From NCBI GenBank assembly GCA_025267735.1, contig CM046294.1, positions 38,129,570 to 38,193,569 of the forward strand: a DNA stretch of 64,000 nucleotides, given 5' to 3'. Origin of the DNA: Mactra quadrangularis. Its lineage: Eukaryota > Mollusca > Bivalvia > Venerida > Mactridae. Made by a program: the position numbers and the translations under genes. The notes under the pieces were generated by a model. The model did no database searches, was not told where the DNA came from, and saw nothing but the letters and a program-made list of their open reading frames with translations. This document shows, in pieces, positions 1 through 14,625 of the stretch; the stretch's first letter is position 1; every line of letters begins with the position of its first letter.

Positions 1-3000
1 TCACATTCCGTAAAATTTTGTCATTCCATATTTTTACGCCCGTATTTGGTTTCTGACTACGCAAGTATCAGTCATTACCAAAACTGGCAAAACATATATT
101 CTTAGATTTGTAATCGATTCCAGGGAGAAAGAATATACCATTGATCGCCACAATACAACTGATATTTTTTTTAAAATGCAGGACTAAGTACCATAATTTC
201 TAAATATTTTCTAGTCTATTTAGATGCAGCCTGGCGATATGATATTATAATATTATCTACAGGACAACGTTATCAATATGAAGACACATTTGATGTGATA
301 AATAACGAGTTTATAACACAATTAATAGCATACTATAGTCTATCATTGTAGTCTCATGCGATAAGTAATGCATCATTTGTCTAGAGGCAGATATTTAGTC
401 AGCAAACAAAACAGTGTTATTTATTGTTCCATCGTGTCTAATTTACGTCTCGAACAAATAGTTGAAGTGTGTGTATCTATCAATAATTATGCACTTCTTG
501 ACAAAATAAGTGTTTATATAGTCGTGTGAATTATATGGGATGTCAAATCGAAACAAATGTAAACAAATAATCAACTGGCTCCTTAGACTCTGCAACACAC
601 AAATGTAAGTACTTACGTAAAACAGTTATCGTAAGTCATTTTCAACAGTCGAACCAAATCAATCCCTTATTAGTAGCATTACGTTCTACAAAGTGATCGA
701 ATTTTGATTAAAAATGATGATCAATACTGTGGAAAATGTGGAAAAGGTTTTCCTTACAGTTCATTTAAGTCATTTCGTTTTAACTACAAAAATACATTTT
801 TAAAAATATTAAAAAATGTCAATATTTTTAAATCTAGTTTTTGAAAATTGCACATAAAGACAATTGGGTTGTTTATAATGAAATGAAAGAACTCGGGTTA
901 ACCACTCATACACAGTAACAGTATGTAACTACAAAATATGTATGACGTCATCACAACAAATAAACTAAACCATATGTGAATACGTTTTCGATAACACTGC
1001 GTATTTGTTGCGTCATTTGGGTTTACACATAGAGCGTTTTTTTTTCGGTGTATAATTTGAATAACGTTGGTATTAAACTTTTGACTTTATAAAAGTTAAT
1101 TTAAATTGATATTACCTGAAGTTTTGCTTTAAACATATTTTAAAAGCATCTGTCGTTTGTCCTTGACGCTATTTTAGTGTACTTATTGTTTATGCACTTA
1201 AAAGTGTGAATCATTGTTAAATGTTAAAATGTTTCCATCAGAATGGTGATACGTTAAATATACACTTTATACAACACTGGTGCTAAAACATGTGTGTTGA
1301 TAATTGTATAACATTCCTAGTTGTTCAGTTTATAAAAAAAACATTTACGAAAGAATTACACATTCAAAAGAAAATAAACATAAAACATCTTGATATCTTG
1401 AGTGGGTAGCTCTAACAATGCAAATCTTTAAATACGTAGTTCCTTGTTTTATGTAATTAAAAACATGTAGTACCTAAGTATTTATGCGAAACTGTCAATG
1501 TGAGTTTAATTGTGCTTTGTCTTTATTTTGTTAAGTGACAAAATAAAAAAATATTTTTATTATGTTGGGTATAATATATTTGTGTCGCATCTTCTTCATC
1601 AAATTTCAGTCTCAATTGCGTCGTATAATTTCCGTACAAATGAGCTTAAACGTACTTTATGGTAAAGTCATTCTGAATGTCATTGCTGTTCTAGAATTCT
1701 TAATCCTACTCAACATGATTAGCAATACTAATTGACTTAGAGCCGTCTACTTGACTTCCAGACACATAATTAAAACATCAACTATGTAAAACAATTTAGA
1801 GTCATTGATGATGTGATCAATTTAACCTTCAGACCCTTATATTGTCTGACGTGTTAACTATGTAGCCAATTTTGTTATCAAAAACAAGGATCATTTTTAC
1901 CACTTACCAGTTTAAATGAATGAGGACAGAAAGCTATTTACCAAAATAAATGTTCTGTCAAGACACACAATTGTTTGTAATTCAAAATACGTTATTGTCA
2001 AGTATGTTTATATTACAGTCTACTTGAGACTAGTTTCGTTTTGTTATTTAATAATTAATAATACACTTATAGACATAGGGACCGTACCAGATACAATCCT
2101 AATTGTTTTATGTCTTGCTTTGATACACATCAATTCTATAAATGCCCGTTATTAGAAAGCAACTTCATCCTATCACTCACCGTATCACTATTGTTGGCAA
2201 TAAAGTGTTCAGAAATGTCATTACATAGACGTTTTTAATATCCATTGTCTGTTGCATCACCATTTCCTTCTTGCAATATTTCATACTCAGACTTAAGACG
2301 TTTCAGCCATTCCCTATTAAATTGGTAATAAATCAACCAATATAACCATAATTGCACATAGACAGTGGTGATGTGTCGTTAAATTCTACCTTGAACAATA
2401 AGTAATTTAAGTGCATCAGAATAAATAAACATTTTCTGTTGTCAACAACAATTTGGATGTTTTTTTGTTGTTGAATTCCACCTGAGTTGTCAATTGTCGC
2501 TCGATTTGTTATGTTTTAAACTAAAAGTAATATTGAAGAAGATTACAAGTCACTTAATGTGTGTATATAATTACATTTTGAAGTACACCTAACACGTATA
2601 CGAGATATTGCATTGATGACAGCTGACAGAAATTGTAAAAACCGAGTTAAAACGTTTAAGTATGATATTGCTTAGTTCTGCAAAAGAACACGCACACTTT
2701 TAGTAAGTTGTGCAATATTAATACAGTTATTTATGATAAGACGGGAAACAGAAAAAAACAATCAATTATTTGTATGTCCCTATCATGAATGTAATATGTT
2801 TCTTTTATCACATTGTCTTTTAAATAGATAGGTTAAACTTTTTTGCCAGCAAACTATACTTGCCACGATCCAATGAGACTCTGTATGATGAAAAGTGCCG
2901 TAAAGTCTGACACGCTAGAGTAAAACGAAGATTAGTGCTTGGTTTTATTAGATTAAAACTTAAAATGTAAGACATAGACATCCACTCCAGACAATTGGTT

Positions 3001-3162
3001 TGATAATTTAAAATTTATGTAAGGTCACAATTCAAAAATTTATATAAACCGTTGGTAGGAAGGTCGTGATATATTTTAAGAAATTAACAGCGCTTATATA
3101 ATACTCACGCATTAGTTGTTTATAAATATGTCCTTTCATTTTATTTAATTTAACACTTTAGA
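1..3162. other. Gene-free AT-rich unique sequence
   Basis: I see no gene, RNA gene or recognisable transposon here. The longest open frame (1916-2155, 79 codons) is rich in hydrophobic residues, as random AT-rich frames are, and resembles no family I know. The only structure I can point to is a small hairpin at 2442-2474. The stretch ends where homology with the block at 16159 begins. Confidence 0.6.
2442..2474. repeat. Short perfect inverted repeat (hairpin)
   Basis: tcaacaacaa at 2442-2451 is the exact reverse complement of ttgttgttga at 2465-2474, leaving a 13-base spacer. It is visible directly. Arms this simple can arise by chance in AT-rich DNA, and no function is implied. Confidence 0.5.
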
Positions 3163-6100
3163 ATAAAACGGAATGTGAAAACATGTCAGGAGCAGTAACA
3201 GTAAAATTCCAGATCTCTTACACAACCAAAAATAATTGAATTCTTCTTGAGGTTTGTTGTCATACAAATGCATAACATTTAATGTTAAAATACACAATAT
3301 AAGCACGAGCCTGAGAGTTTTTTGTCATGGGATGGAGAGGGAAAAAGTAGTGAGTTTAAACAAGGTTTTAGAGTGCAAATGCAAAGTTTGTCTGACTATT
3401 TTTGATATCAATTGTAAAGCAACAGCGAACTAGTCGCTAGTGTATACATTTAATAGTTTTATACAGTTACAGTTTTTGATACGCAATGTTTGCTTTATTG
3501 CAGTTAAAGTGCAAGTATTGTAATCGAAAACATTTGATATATTACTCAAACTTTTCCACATAGATACATTGATCAACATTAAATATTTACATCAATTAAA
3601 TGCGAAATGTTACATTGTAAAATGCGTTTTCGAGATTTATTGAAGCAAATAAATGTCATTAAATAATCTAAATGAGAAATGCAAAAGTAAACATAGTATT
3701 TATAATATCTTAAACGAATCAGCATGTTGCATTAACAACATATTGTTCATGTCATCCTTAATCGGGTCATTATTTAGATATGCCTTTTTAATGACAGATG
3801 ATTGGCATTTAATGGCTTATTTCACCATGATACATTTATTCCGTCATCTTCAGTTGTCAGTTTAGCACAATGTAAATGAACTATCAACACACAACTGAAA
3901 TTAGATTTTTTATGTCAGTTTTATTTTACTATACTATCACTTCTAGTGAATCCACTGTGGTTCCTTCTCTACGATTACCTCGAGTGACTGAAGCGTTTCC
4001 TCTTAACACGATTACATTTTGACATGTAAGGCCTGAAGTTGGCATATAAAGGCTTAACAAAATGAATCAGAAACCGTGTCGCTGGACGTTCTGTCATAAA
4101 GAAAATAGTAAATTTTAACACCATACCATTGACCACAATGTATAATCCCTAATGGTTCAATCGATTCAATGCTTGTCAAATCGGGATTTGGTTCCTTAAC
4201 CTGACATACATGCATTAGTTTATAGAGTTCGATACATAATTTCAACTGTCGTTATTCATATTGAGGTATTTAGTATATCGATTGTTAGCCGTAAGTGATG
4301 GAACAATAAATGTTCTTAGTATTGGTAACTGAAAATTAAAAGTCTTCCAAATGACAGCCACATTATGATTAAAAAAGTTCAACCGAAGCAAAAAGCTTCA
4401 AAACATATTCTAAATGAACGCATTTATTTATCTTGCAAAAACTAGGCTTTGCAACAGTCACTATTGAATTAATTTATACCGTATATTCAATTATTTCTTT
4501 TTACTGATTTGTGGAGAGACAGTTATATAGATCACAGTAATTTACATTGAACGTTGTAAATCAAAATGTCAATTTCAACAACTACATTTGTGTCTGATCT
4601 TTTGCCTTGAAGTTATTTCCTATGTATTTATCGGGAACGACATTAAAATCAAATGTATCTATATAAAACTTGGATGTTACGTTTAGCCATATACAATGTA
4701 AATTATTATTCATACTTATACATAAATGTGTTTTACTGTCGCCTTTGTATCTTTCATCTCAATTGAACAAATATAATGTTATTATTGTTTTATCCAATAT
4801 CTTGGATATTTTTATAAGTGATGGATATAAACAAACACAAAGGAATGTGAAAGTGTATATGCAAACATTGGTGCGGTTTTAAAGCATGTATCACAAACAT
4901 GATGCCATTAAATATATTTTATAGACAGAATCAAAGGATTACCATGTGTCTTAGATAAACAAGCCGTTATGATAAGTTTTTGTGAGTGAAGAGTTCCTTC
5001 TTTTACATCTGATACAAAATCTAGAATGTTAATATTATTGTATTACTAATGTTATTGAACATACTAAGTACCTCTATATAATGTTTCACGTATTTGAAAG
5101 GCATGCTATGCACAACCCCGATCATCATGTACAGCTATTCTGGTTGTATTTGCTTTTTTGATGTCTCTGTTTGATCTGTGTCTGCATGATTTGTAAATAT
5201 TGTTTTTGTTCTATGAAATAGCCTAAATGCAGAATGATAAGCATCGCTACGCTGTTAAACTGTACGACCTTTGTGTGATTGACGATGTTTGTTTTGTAGA
5301 GATGTGTACAACTTCTTGCTGCAGACATGCGTTCATATTGGTAAGGTAGAGTAAATGCTCCAGCAAAAAACAACAGTGTATCATTACATTGTAATAGCTT
5401 CCCACAGACACGAAATGCATAGTACATAACGCAATAAATAACAATTTCCTAAAACATAACTTCTGAAACTGACGCACCTTAAGAATCATAATCTACAACC
5501 AAACGCTTAAACGAAGAGAATTAAAGTTTAGCGTCGCACGAAATAGCATTTTGAAACGCAAATACGTTTTGTAAAAAAATAACTTTTAACAACTAATTGT
5601 TCCTACTTTACATAAGCAATTTCATTTAAAACCATTTAAAGGTACTTGAAAACCTTATTTTGTCATCAACAACAAAATTTTGTTTCTTCCTATTTTGCTT
5701 TATTGTTTCTTTGTGTTATGTCATATGATGTGTTATTTTGAACAAATTATAGTAAAACATGCTGCTTTGTCAACGAGAACCCGTTTAAATATAGACATCA
5801 AATTTGTAAATAATGTAAATGAATTTTATGTAACTAATCTAGATGAACTTACGTTACGATGAATTCGAGCATCGACAGAGTGATAATAATGTCTCTCAAT
5901 TTCCCAGGAGTTATAGGCTATTTCATTATTTTTGATAGTTTCGGATATTACTTAACGTCCCTTTCACATATATATTCTCTATTTAATTGATATTTCAGTG
6001 CTATTTTATGATTAACAGTGGCCATGTACGTCGAATTCATATCATACGCCGGAGGAAATATTTTCCAAACCTTAGACATGAAATTGAATAATTTCCCAGG

Positions 6101-6340
6101 CACTTATACATTTATAAGTTACATCACTCTAAAGGGTTATGATATATCAAGTTCTTCAGACTACATGATACACTATTACGTTGTTCATTTAATAAATAAA
6201 TCAATACTAATCGAAATATGACTTCATTAAAAACGGTCTTAAAAAATATTGTATTAAATGAATCTACTAGTAATATTATATTATCCTAATATCTAATCAT
6301 ACATTGTACATAGTCAACTATGTATTATCTGAGTTACAAT

Positions 6341-6543
6341 TGTCATATCATGCAGATATGCGTCCAGCTATTTCAATCCTGTAATTTATAATCCCACTAC
6401 TAACTATATGGTAATAGAACAGAACTGCTGTCTGTAGCAAGTGAGAAGAATGGATGAGACATTGGCCTGAATAGCTATACACAATATTATAATATATTAC
6501 TTACGTCAAATAATCTTAAATTTATTGTAAAGTATTTTTTCGC
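6341..6543. other. Low-divergence island within copy A
   Basis: Over 203 bases this stretch differs from copy B (19381-19583) at two positions that I can see, and its last 106 bases (6438-6543) are identical to 19478-19583. Flanking parts of the duplicate differ much more. The sequence shows no open frame, splice pattern or RNA fold that I recognise. It could be a constrained element, a recent gene-conversion tract or chance. Confidence 0.6.
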
Positions 6544-9500
6544 TATTACAATCGTGTTAACTTAAATGTTATCGGTAAAGCTATCAATTATGTAACATAC
6601 ATGCATTTTTCCTATTATAATGTCTATCAAATAACTTAAAATCACCTGTTTTATATCCTGTGCGACTTCAGTGACATCTGCTATCTGCTATCTCGCTCAA
6701 GTTCGTTGATCATTTTTTGTTATTTTTAGAATTGCTAGCAGCGTAAGTTTTGTTTAATGTCGTCACATAATCATATTTTGCAATATGCCTGACGTTTTCG
6801 AGAAGTTAAAGAAATTAAAAGTAAACAAAGTTAAAACTAATATGATAACATATCTAGACGCAATAGTCCGCAGTTCTGTGAAAGTTTCATATCAATTTAT
6901 AAGCATTTACAGACGATATTAGCTATAAATTAAGACTAAAAAGGTGTCCTTGGACGATACATTTTATGACTTGCTGAAAACAAAGTAACAATTCATTAAA
7001 CACGTCTTATGTATTCCTTTACACTCATGTATTTAAGGGAACATACGTCTAAAGACAATTTAAGTGCCAACGCTAAATGCATTAACGAAGTACCTCTGAT
7101 ATCTAAGCACTTTTACTGACCAATTTGTGCTTTTAGAGATTATAATAGACATTCCATTAGTTAGACTTGAAATTTTCGAATGCAAATGTTTATTTCGTCA
7201 GTACACTTCTGTCTGACCTATTGCCATTGTGTGTTCGTTTAATCTCCTATTACAGGAACTGTCTTAAAATTAAATGAGCATTGATAAAGATCCTCGGAAG
7301 TAAACTAATGGATTGTCTAGCCGAAGTCGAAATTAATTTGAATTTATATTCAAATAGATAATTTAGTTTTTTGCAAATACTGTATTTGAAAACAACAATT
7401 CTTTTATTCACTCATTACAGATAATAGACTAACAAAAGTGGTTATATATTTTAGACAACCACGAAGGTTTATAAGAACTATTAACTCGTTATTTTTTTAA
7501 AAATATTTGCCTGTGTTGAGGTGGTTTGAATATAAGCTTTATTTCTGACTTTAGTGAATTCAAATTACAAATGGTTGCTATGCTCAGTTTTAAATTAATA
7601 CATTTTAATTTGATAGAAACAAGTTTTAACATCACTGTTCTAAATTTCTAAAAAAAGTCAACAGGCAATGTACATCTTTTTGTTGTAGCCTTGATATTTT
7701 ACACCAACGATGTACTGGTGTTTTTGCCGAACTGCATTTTTAAGGGAATAAGTAACACAATGGCTTGTTGTATATACCTTTAACTTTTACATAAACCACT
7801 GATTTGTTTGCACGACCGTGAAAATTTCAAAGAAATAACATCGACTTAAGTCAACGTCTACAACATTATGATATCACAATCATTTTGGATGACAATACAT
7901 TTCAAATTCCCAAGTGGTGTGAAATTTCTTTATCTTTACGATGGTTATATATATATCAAAACGAGAGTAATGTTACGATTTTACAAACGATTACATCAAA
8001 TATAGATGAAACTAATGGAATATGTTTAGCTTAGAAACATATATTTTACTCCCCTGGTACACATATGAATCAAGTATATCTAACAAATCTGATAAACCAT
8101 TAAAGTAAATGGTATTTCGATATAGACATTGATAGTTGTTATCGACGCTCACACTAGACTGATGGTTTTATTGTTCTCTGATACATCAGCATTAGTAGCG
8201 ACAAACAATTAGTATTTCTGGCGCTTGTAGTGCTTGTAGACTATCTAGTCTGTATTTTATACATTATCACTTGTTATGTTATGCACCATCTGTTGAATAA
8301 AATCGAAAAGCAACACAAAATGCAGACGGGAAAGTCATAGCTGGGGATTTTGTAAATCCAAGCAGAGACAATTCGTATTTTGATTTATGTTAGTCATATC
8401 ACGATTGAATACTGTAAACGTTATTTTTGTTCTCTTGATGATAAAAAAACCAATTAGAACTTTGTATATACCATCGTTAGTTTAAATAATGCGTCTGCAA
8501 CATGTCTTTGCTCGTTAGTTGTGAGATATGTGAGATGCATTGACCACAACTTAATGTCTTAGACAATATTGACCCGTGCAAACAACTATTAGGCCAAATT
8601 GACGACGATCACAAATACTCTGAGAACAATAAGTGCAACAAATGTTTTTTATATAGTCTCAGTCGTGTGCTTTGATATTCATTTTGTTATGTAAATTGTG
8701 AATAACTAAGTATACGAAATACATTTTGTGATGTGTAGTGTTTCGAGAGGCAAACTAAACAATTTTGCGTGAGCAGATTATCGATTTAGGTGGTGTATAC
8801 AATGTACAGATGCATCAATGCATTTAAGTACATACTAAATGATTATGAATTACCAACAAAATTATTGGGTTTAAATATTACGAATGCTTTTCTAAGTATT
8901 ATACTGCATGTATACAGTTTGTCATTATAATGCAATATTAAATAACAGCCCTCACACATTAGGACACCATTGACTACAAAATGAACACTAGTAACCCAGA
9001 CAATGTGAATACATAACCGTACATCGTAATTATCAAAAATATCCCTAGCGTGTGCAGTATGTAACGTAGAAAAACCTCATTTAACATAAACATGCCTTTT
9101 TTCTTTCTTTACATCAATACATATATATCGTCACAATGCATTATTATCTTGGCTGAACACTGCAATACACCGACATTGCTTTAGACCGTTAATCAATTCC
9201 GTTTAAAACATTCAATTATGTCCTGACGCTCAATTATAATCATGTAATACAATATAATAATTATCGACTTTATAAATCGACTAAGATGATACTTTGTTAA
9301 CATCTGCATTGATTAAATCGCTAAACCTATGTTTACCTTCACCAATATATCTTTTTAGAATGTTAATATTAATTATATGACCCTGAGACATGCCATTAAA
9401 CAAAACCGTTGACCAAATTTTTTTATAATGCTAAATACTAAACTATAAATTTAAATTATGTAGGATATGTTCACAAAATATTAGCATGAGTCGTAAGTTA

Positions 9501-9603
9501 TATAGCTGCTTGGCATGAGCATTGTTCATCAGTCAATGAAATGGGATCTGAAGAAAGTAGCGCCTCTTTGCAGAGACTATTTTATGCAGAAACACCGCAT
9601 TTC

Positions 9604-9816
9604 TCAGATTAAATAAAGTACGATTAATAATAAAACGTTATCAAATATTGCATATTTGAATTGATGAATAGCATTCTGTCTTTCAAGAAAACACCAAGTC
9701 GCAGTAGGTTCCAGACTATCAACGTAGGTTGAAGTGTTACTCCAATCCTTAATCAAATATTTGCATAATTCTCTAATATCAATGTGATTCATTAATGAAT
9801 AAGTGATTTCATGCAC
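9604..9816 (-). other. Short open frame intact in both A and B; coding status doubtful
   Basis: A 70-codon minus-strand frame whose first 55 or so codons stay in register with 22689-22871 in copy B. The two predicted peptides share KDWSNTSTYVDSLE and ATWCFLERQNA and differ at about six residues over that span. Most nucleotide differences change the amino acid, which is what neutral drift looks like. An acceptor-like 'ttgaagtttag' lies just upstream on the minus strand, but I find no partner exon. I do not recognise a family. Most likely it is a chance frame that happens to have survived in both copies. Confidence 0.15.
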
Positions 9817-11841
9817 ATCTAAACTTCAACTATTGTACGTGTCTGATGTTTATCTGGTTGTTGCTTATCGTATATGCAAGAGATTGTTTGCGAGCATTTT
9901 GTCTTTGTCTGCTATTTTTATTTATGTATATTAAGTAACTGTTGAGATCAGTATTGTGCATCTAACGCAATACAAACAAGTGGCGAAATAAGACATCATT
10001 CAGAAATTAAATCAATTATGTACGAAAATGTAAATAGTTTTTTTCTGTATCATTTAAAAAAATAATGTTTACGTCTGGTATCGACTTTTCTATAATAAAA
10101 AAATGAATAGGAATGACCACAACTATTATGTTCATAGTTCACACTTACTAATTCGTCTACATTATCAGACGGGGTGATCTTAAACCCAATTTATTCGGCT
10201 TTTTACGTAAATACTGTATGTCGACTAACATAAACGTAGGTAATGAATACTTAGAATGTTGCAGTTATTTATATTCTATAAACAAGGTGCCATCTATTTA
10301 ATACAAATAACTAATTTTAATAAATTGATTTGGTGGTTTTGCTTTTGCATATTTTAGTTTTATTTTGATGCAATCACATTGCATACTCATTGTCATTGGG
10401 GAACATGGCTATCTTGCATTAATTATGAAATCATTACAAAAACCATAGCTTTCATTAGCGACTGATTAACGTTTTTTCTTTACGCCATATGAATCAGATT
10501 AACTTAAGAACGTATTTCCTGAACAAACTTGTAGTTCTTGGCAATTATTGCAGCAAATCGAATGCACGCCGGGTGTATTCAAATGACAGTCTAGCTAATT
10601 ATCGGCTTATTTAAATTCAAAACTATACAATGTATGGTTCGGTTTCAATAATTCCAAGTGCATTCGATGGCAAACAGTATTGTTGTAAAAATACCTTCTT
10701 TGTGTCATAAAATCAAAGGTAACAATCATGAATTAAACAACTCTGAATTTTGCTAGTGGTTTATTGAGAAATAATACACTTTTACATCATACTGTTAACA
10801 TGACGCACGCATATAATCTTACAAACATATGTTTATACAGGAAATGTTACTCTATGAGTGCCTGATAATGATTGAGCAGATGGCAAAGACCGAATTATCT
10901 CCGGTCAAGTGATAACAACATTCTTTACAACTACCACTTTATAACCAGTGTTCTGATATTTTGTTTCTTGAAACGGAATGCAATCTTATAGCACGGAGCA
11001 ATTATATTTCATTTAATTCAACTGACTCGCTTGTTTTACCAATAAACGCGTGTGCTGTACCAACATAAACCGAAGACATTAATAGTTAAAAATTACATTT
11101 ATACCACAATAATGTGTAGAATATTCCAACTTTTAAGACGAAAACGTAATTTTATTTAATTTTAATTTTTATTAAATTTAGAATTTTTAAAGCCACCTGT
11201 ATAATATATATGTAAAGTAAAACTGTTTTATAGTTTAATGGTTTTCAACATTTAGACACTTTCATAGCTATTTTGTGAGTATGATTATGTATGTAGTATA
11301 TATTTGAAAAAGATGGTTCGATATCTACACTTAAGTCTGTTTTGTTCTTTTTCTAATCGTAGTTTTCATTCCATTGGTATAATAAATATCATTTGAAAGC
11401 AACATCAACATTAAAAACAAACGATTCAAACTATCTTTATGCGATACTCTAGTTTTATTCAACTTACGCTAGCATCTAATGTATAAAAGTTGTGAAACAC
11501 TGCTGCCACTGAAGCCGCGTTTTGTAAAGCATATTTCATGAGGTGCAACTTGATTGCATGTTAGTAGACATTCGTTTTAGCTTTATTGTTAAGAGGTTTT
11601 AAATCATTATATAAAAGCAGATGTTAACGTCAAACATCTTTGTAAAGTTCTAAAAATGGCGGCTTTTGTACTAGAAACGTTTTTAAACGGCAATAAATGT
11701 GAATTGATAAATTGAAAATGTAAAAACGCAATACAAAATATTCCATTTCAAAAATATGCACTATCTGATGAATAAAACGCGAAATGTTTCCATCAATCTT
11801 GTAATTTTCATAACCCTGTCATACAAATCAATTGTTTTGGT

Positions 11842-12091
11842 GCGTTATGAAATACGTTATGGAAGAAATTAATGATAGCATGTATGAGAAATTAGTGATG
11901 TTTTTATCATCACCGACGCCAACTTAGTTCAGCATTACCAACAAATTCAGTTGAAATTGGTTTGACGCGTTATGAAATACGTTATGGAAGAAGTTAATGA
12001 TATCATGTGTGAGAAATGAGTGATGTTTTTTATCATCACCGTCGCCAACTTAGTTCAGGATTACCCACATGAATTTATATTGAAAATCGTA
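11842..12091 (+). repeat. Tandem duplication, 125 bp unit x2, copy A only
   Basis: Two adjacent units start with gcgttatgaaatacgttatgg at 11842 and 11967 and differ at a handful of bases. Copy B has a single unit near 24787, so the doubling happened in A after the A/B duplication, or one unit was lost from B. Each unit contains a small stem (gtgatg...catcac) around a T-rich loop. Confidence 0.9.
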
Positions 12092-14625
12092 ACCATACGT
12101 CTTTATTATCAACAGTATTATGACTTGTTTTATTATAACTCATTGTTTAGTTTTATATTCTGACTTATAAATTATTATTTGTTGTATTTGTTTTATATGT
12201 TGATAAAATGCTTCCCAGAGTCGGACGACGTAAAGTAAACATGCCTGCACATTTAAGATAATAATAGCGTCGTTGTCTGCTATGTTGTATTACATATACC
12301 CCTTTATGTTAAAACAAAATCAGCTGTACGTTTATACTTGAAGAAAGTGTGTGTGCGTTCAATGCACTTTTCAACAAACGTTTAATACTAATAAGATTAT
12401 TTCAAAAGGACTTTTGTACAGTGATTTTTTTTACCAAGTACTTATTGGTTGTCCTAACCAATAAACAAGTATGGATTGCAAAACAAAAAAACATTAGTAA
12501 AGAATTAATTTTCATTCAATGATTTTCAATTTATTGAAAACCCATGCTATTTACTTTTAAACGATATTTTCTTATTCCCAATAGAGCATTATGATACTTT
12601 TCTGACATCAATAAAACCACCATTAGAAATAATGCTTCAGCAAATGTCAACTACAATCTTGCAGAGATTTAAGTTTTGTTGATAAAAATTCAATTGCCGA
12701 TAAATGGTATGATATCAAATTCCGTAGTGAGTAGCAATGCCATTTATTGTGTGGATAGATTATAACACTGCTAAATAATTTTCAAACGCAATAGTTAATT
12801 GTGCAACATTCCGTTGGTGTATTTTGTACTTTAGTGACCAACTTAAGTTTGAAATTTAATATTTTAGTGTTATCGGTAAACATAGATTCGCCAGGGAGTT
12901 CAAGAAATATTATGAAACTAATATTTAATCATTTCTCTCAGCATTTGATATCATTTCTAATGCTGCAGTAGCAGTCATGTGACATTTAGCTATTAATATT
13001 TTGATTAATTACATTCGTCAATTTAAATTAACATTGCGTAGTATTGTCTGCAGAAGCTGCATTTGATTTTGTTTATGACATTTTACTTCATACAACTGTG
13101 GAAGAGATAATTGAGTTTGTTGCTCTGCAGAGGTTAAATTCAATTAAAATTAACCCTACGGTAAATATCAAAAGCTGTTGTTGTACAGAGGATTTGTTGT
13201 GTTGAGGGCTGCTCTGCAGGGTTTATACTGTACATAGAAATTTCTTAATATAAATGCAACGAAATAGAGGCAACAGAAAAAAAATAGATCACATACAGTA
13301 TAATAAAGCTCATTGAGATATTATTAGGAAAAAAATGATTGGAAACTTCTGAGGGCTTCTATTTAACAGTATGATTAGAGTTACTAATCCAGAAACAAGG
13401 AGATGTACGACCTCTTATTAGGATCAACCTATCACATCTTTTGACATGTATCTTGTTATGTATACTTTATAATGAGTACATGTATGTTTATTTTAACTCA
13501 TTAAAGTGTTTGTTTTTCGTTTGTTACAACTGGGCTTTGATCTATGGGTTACACCCATTGTTTAATGAACAGGTCTGATTTAATACAATAGTTTGAGCTT
13601 TTGTTTTCCTAAGCAATGATTTCTTCAAATTTGCGAAGTTTTGTCATTTTCAGGAAAACAATAACATGTTCAAATGCTCTGTAATTTACAAAATCAGAGT
13701 CATGATTAAATGTCCCAGTTTAGGAATTGATAATCACACCAAGAACAAATCCCAGCTTTGATAGGATCAGATTGTATATGTTATAATATTTAACGGTTAT
13801 TGTTCTATGCACTTCTCACTTCTCCACTTTGAAATATATTACCCGTGAGATTTCAAGACGGTAGTTTGAATATAATGGGACTGATGCTTCATACATGCTG
13901 CTAAACAGGGTCAGCGTCGCTGCCACTGAAGCCAAAAGTAATCCCTATATACATCGCATTTTAAATGTTTTACACTTAGGAAAAAAGTTTACAATTTGAA
14001 ATATCTGCCTTGACAAATGATTCTGTGCATCGAATGATGTATGCACTACAAATAAAAGACATATTTCTTTTTATTAATGTTATTCATTTTTATCACCCCT
14101 TGAGAATGTGATTTGTTTTCTTTTATAAATGGAAAAATTATACAGAATTTAAATATGAACAGCTTCGGTTTTCACGTTTAATTTAACTTTCTTTAATGTT
14201 CTATCTAATTAAAATTAATTTGATTAACTAGTTAACTTTGAAATTTTGCCCACGCTACCTATATTTTACAACACAAGTTGACCAATATTTGACATTTAGT
14301 AAATATTTTACGAAAATTTGTTGACGCTGCATCAGCAGTCCGGTTATTTCTGGATCGTCCCTCGTATGTGTTGAGTTTTGCCTTGAACAAGATATTTAAT
14401 GGTTATCCTTCTGGTACAAAGTAAGAGACTCGAAGTTGGTCAATCCTAGTCATTAAAATTAGTATCACAATCGATCATAAATAAATGTCTTTCGTAAAAT
14501 CTAACTTTTACGTGTTTTATTAATATTGTTATAAAGTAATATTTCTTCAGAGAATACGCATTTTGATGACAGAGTTAGAATAATAATAGTTCCTTCTTCT
14601 CCTGCTTATACAACTTATCATAAGC

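Larger units (their letters stand above)
3163..13128 (+). repeat. Segmental duplication pair 1, copy A
   Basis: A block of about 10 kb is repeated in direct orientation as copy B (16159-26429). Anchors run in order through both: gtcaggagcagtaacagt at 3185 and 16184, aatgaatcag at 4061 and 17137, catgtacgtcgaa at 6023 and 19052, acaccaagtcgca at 9691 and 22746, taaaaatggc at 11651 and 24591, ttgattaattacattcg at 13001 and 26279. The offset drifts between about 12.9 and 13.3 kb because of indels. Divergence is uneven: some stretches are nearly identical while others (around 7500-7700) barely align. No gene is recognisable in either copy. Open frames such as 5125-5427 are disrupted or shortened in the partner, which argues against coding function. 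Copy A also carries a tandem duplication at 11842-12091 that B lacks. Confidence 0.95.

Noticed and set aside
5125..5427. 100-codon minus-strand frame with a partner at 18174-18452
   Set aside because: The two frames differ by several indels and only parts stay in register; the hydrophobic, Cys-rich composition is typical of random AT-rich frames.
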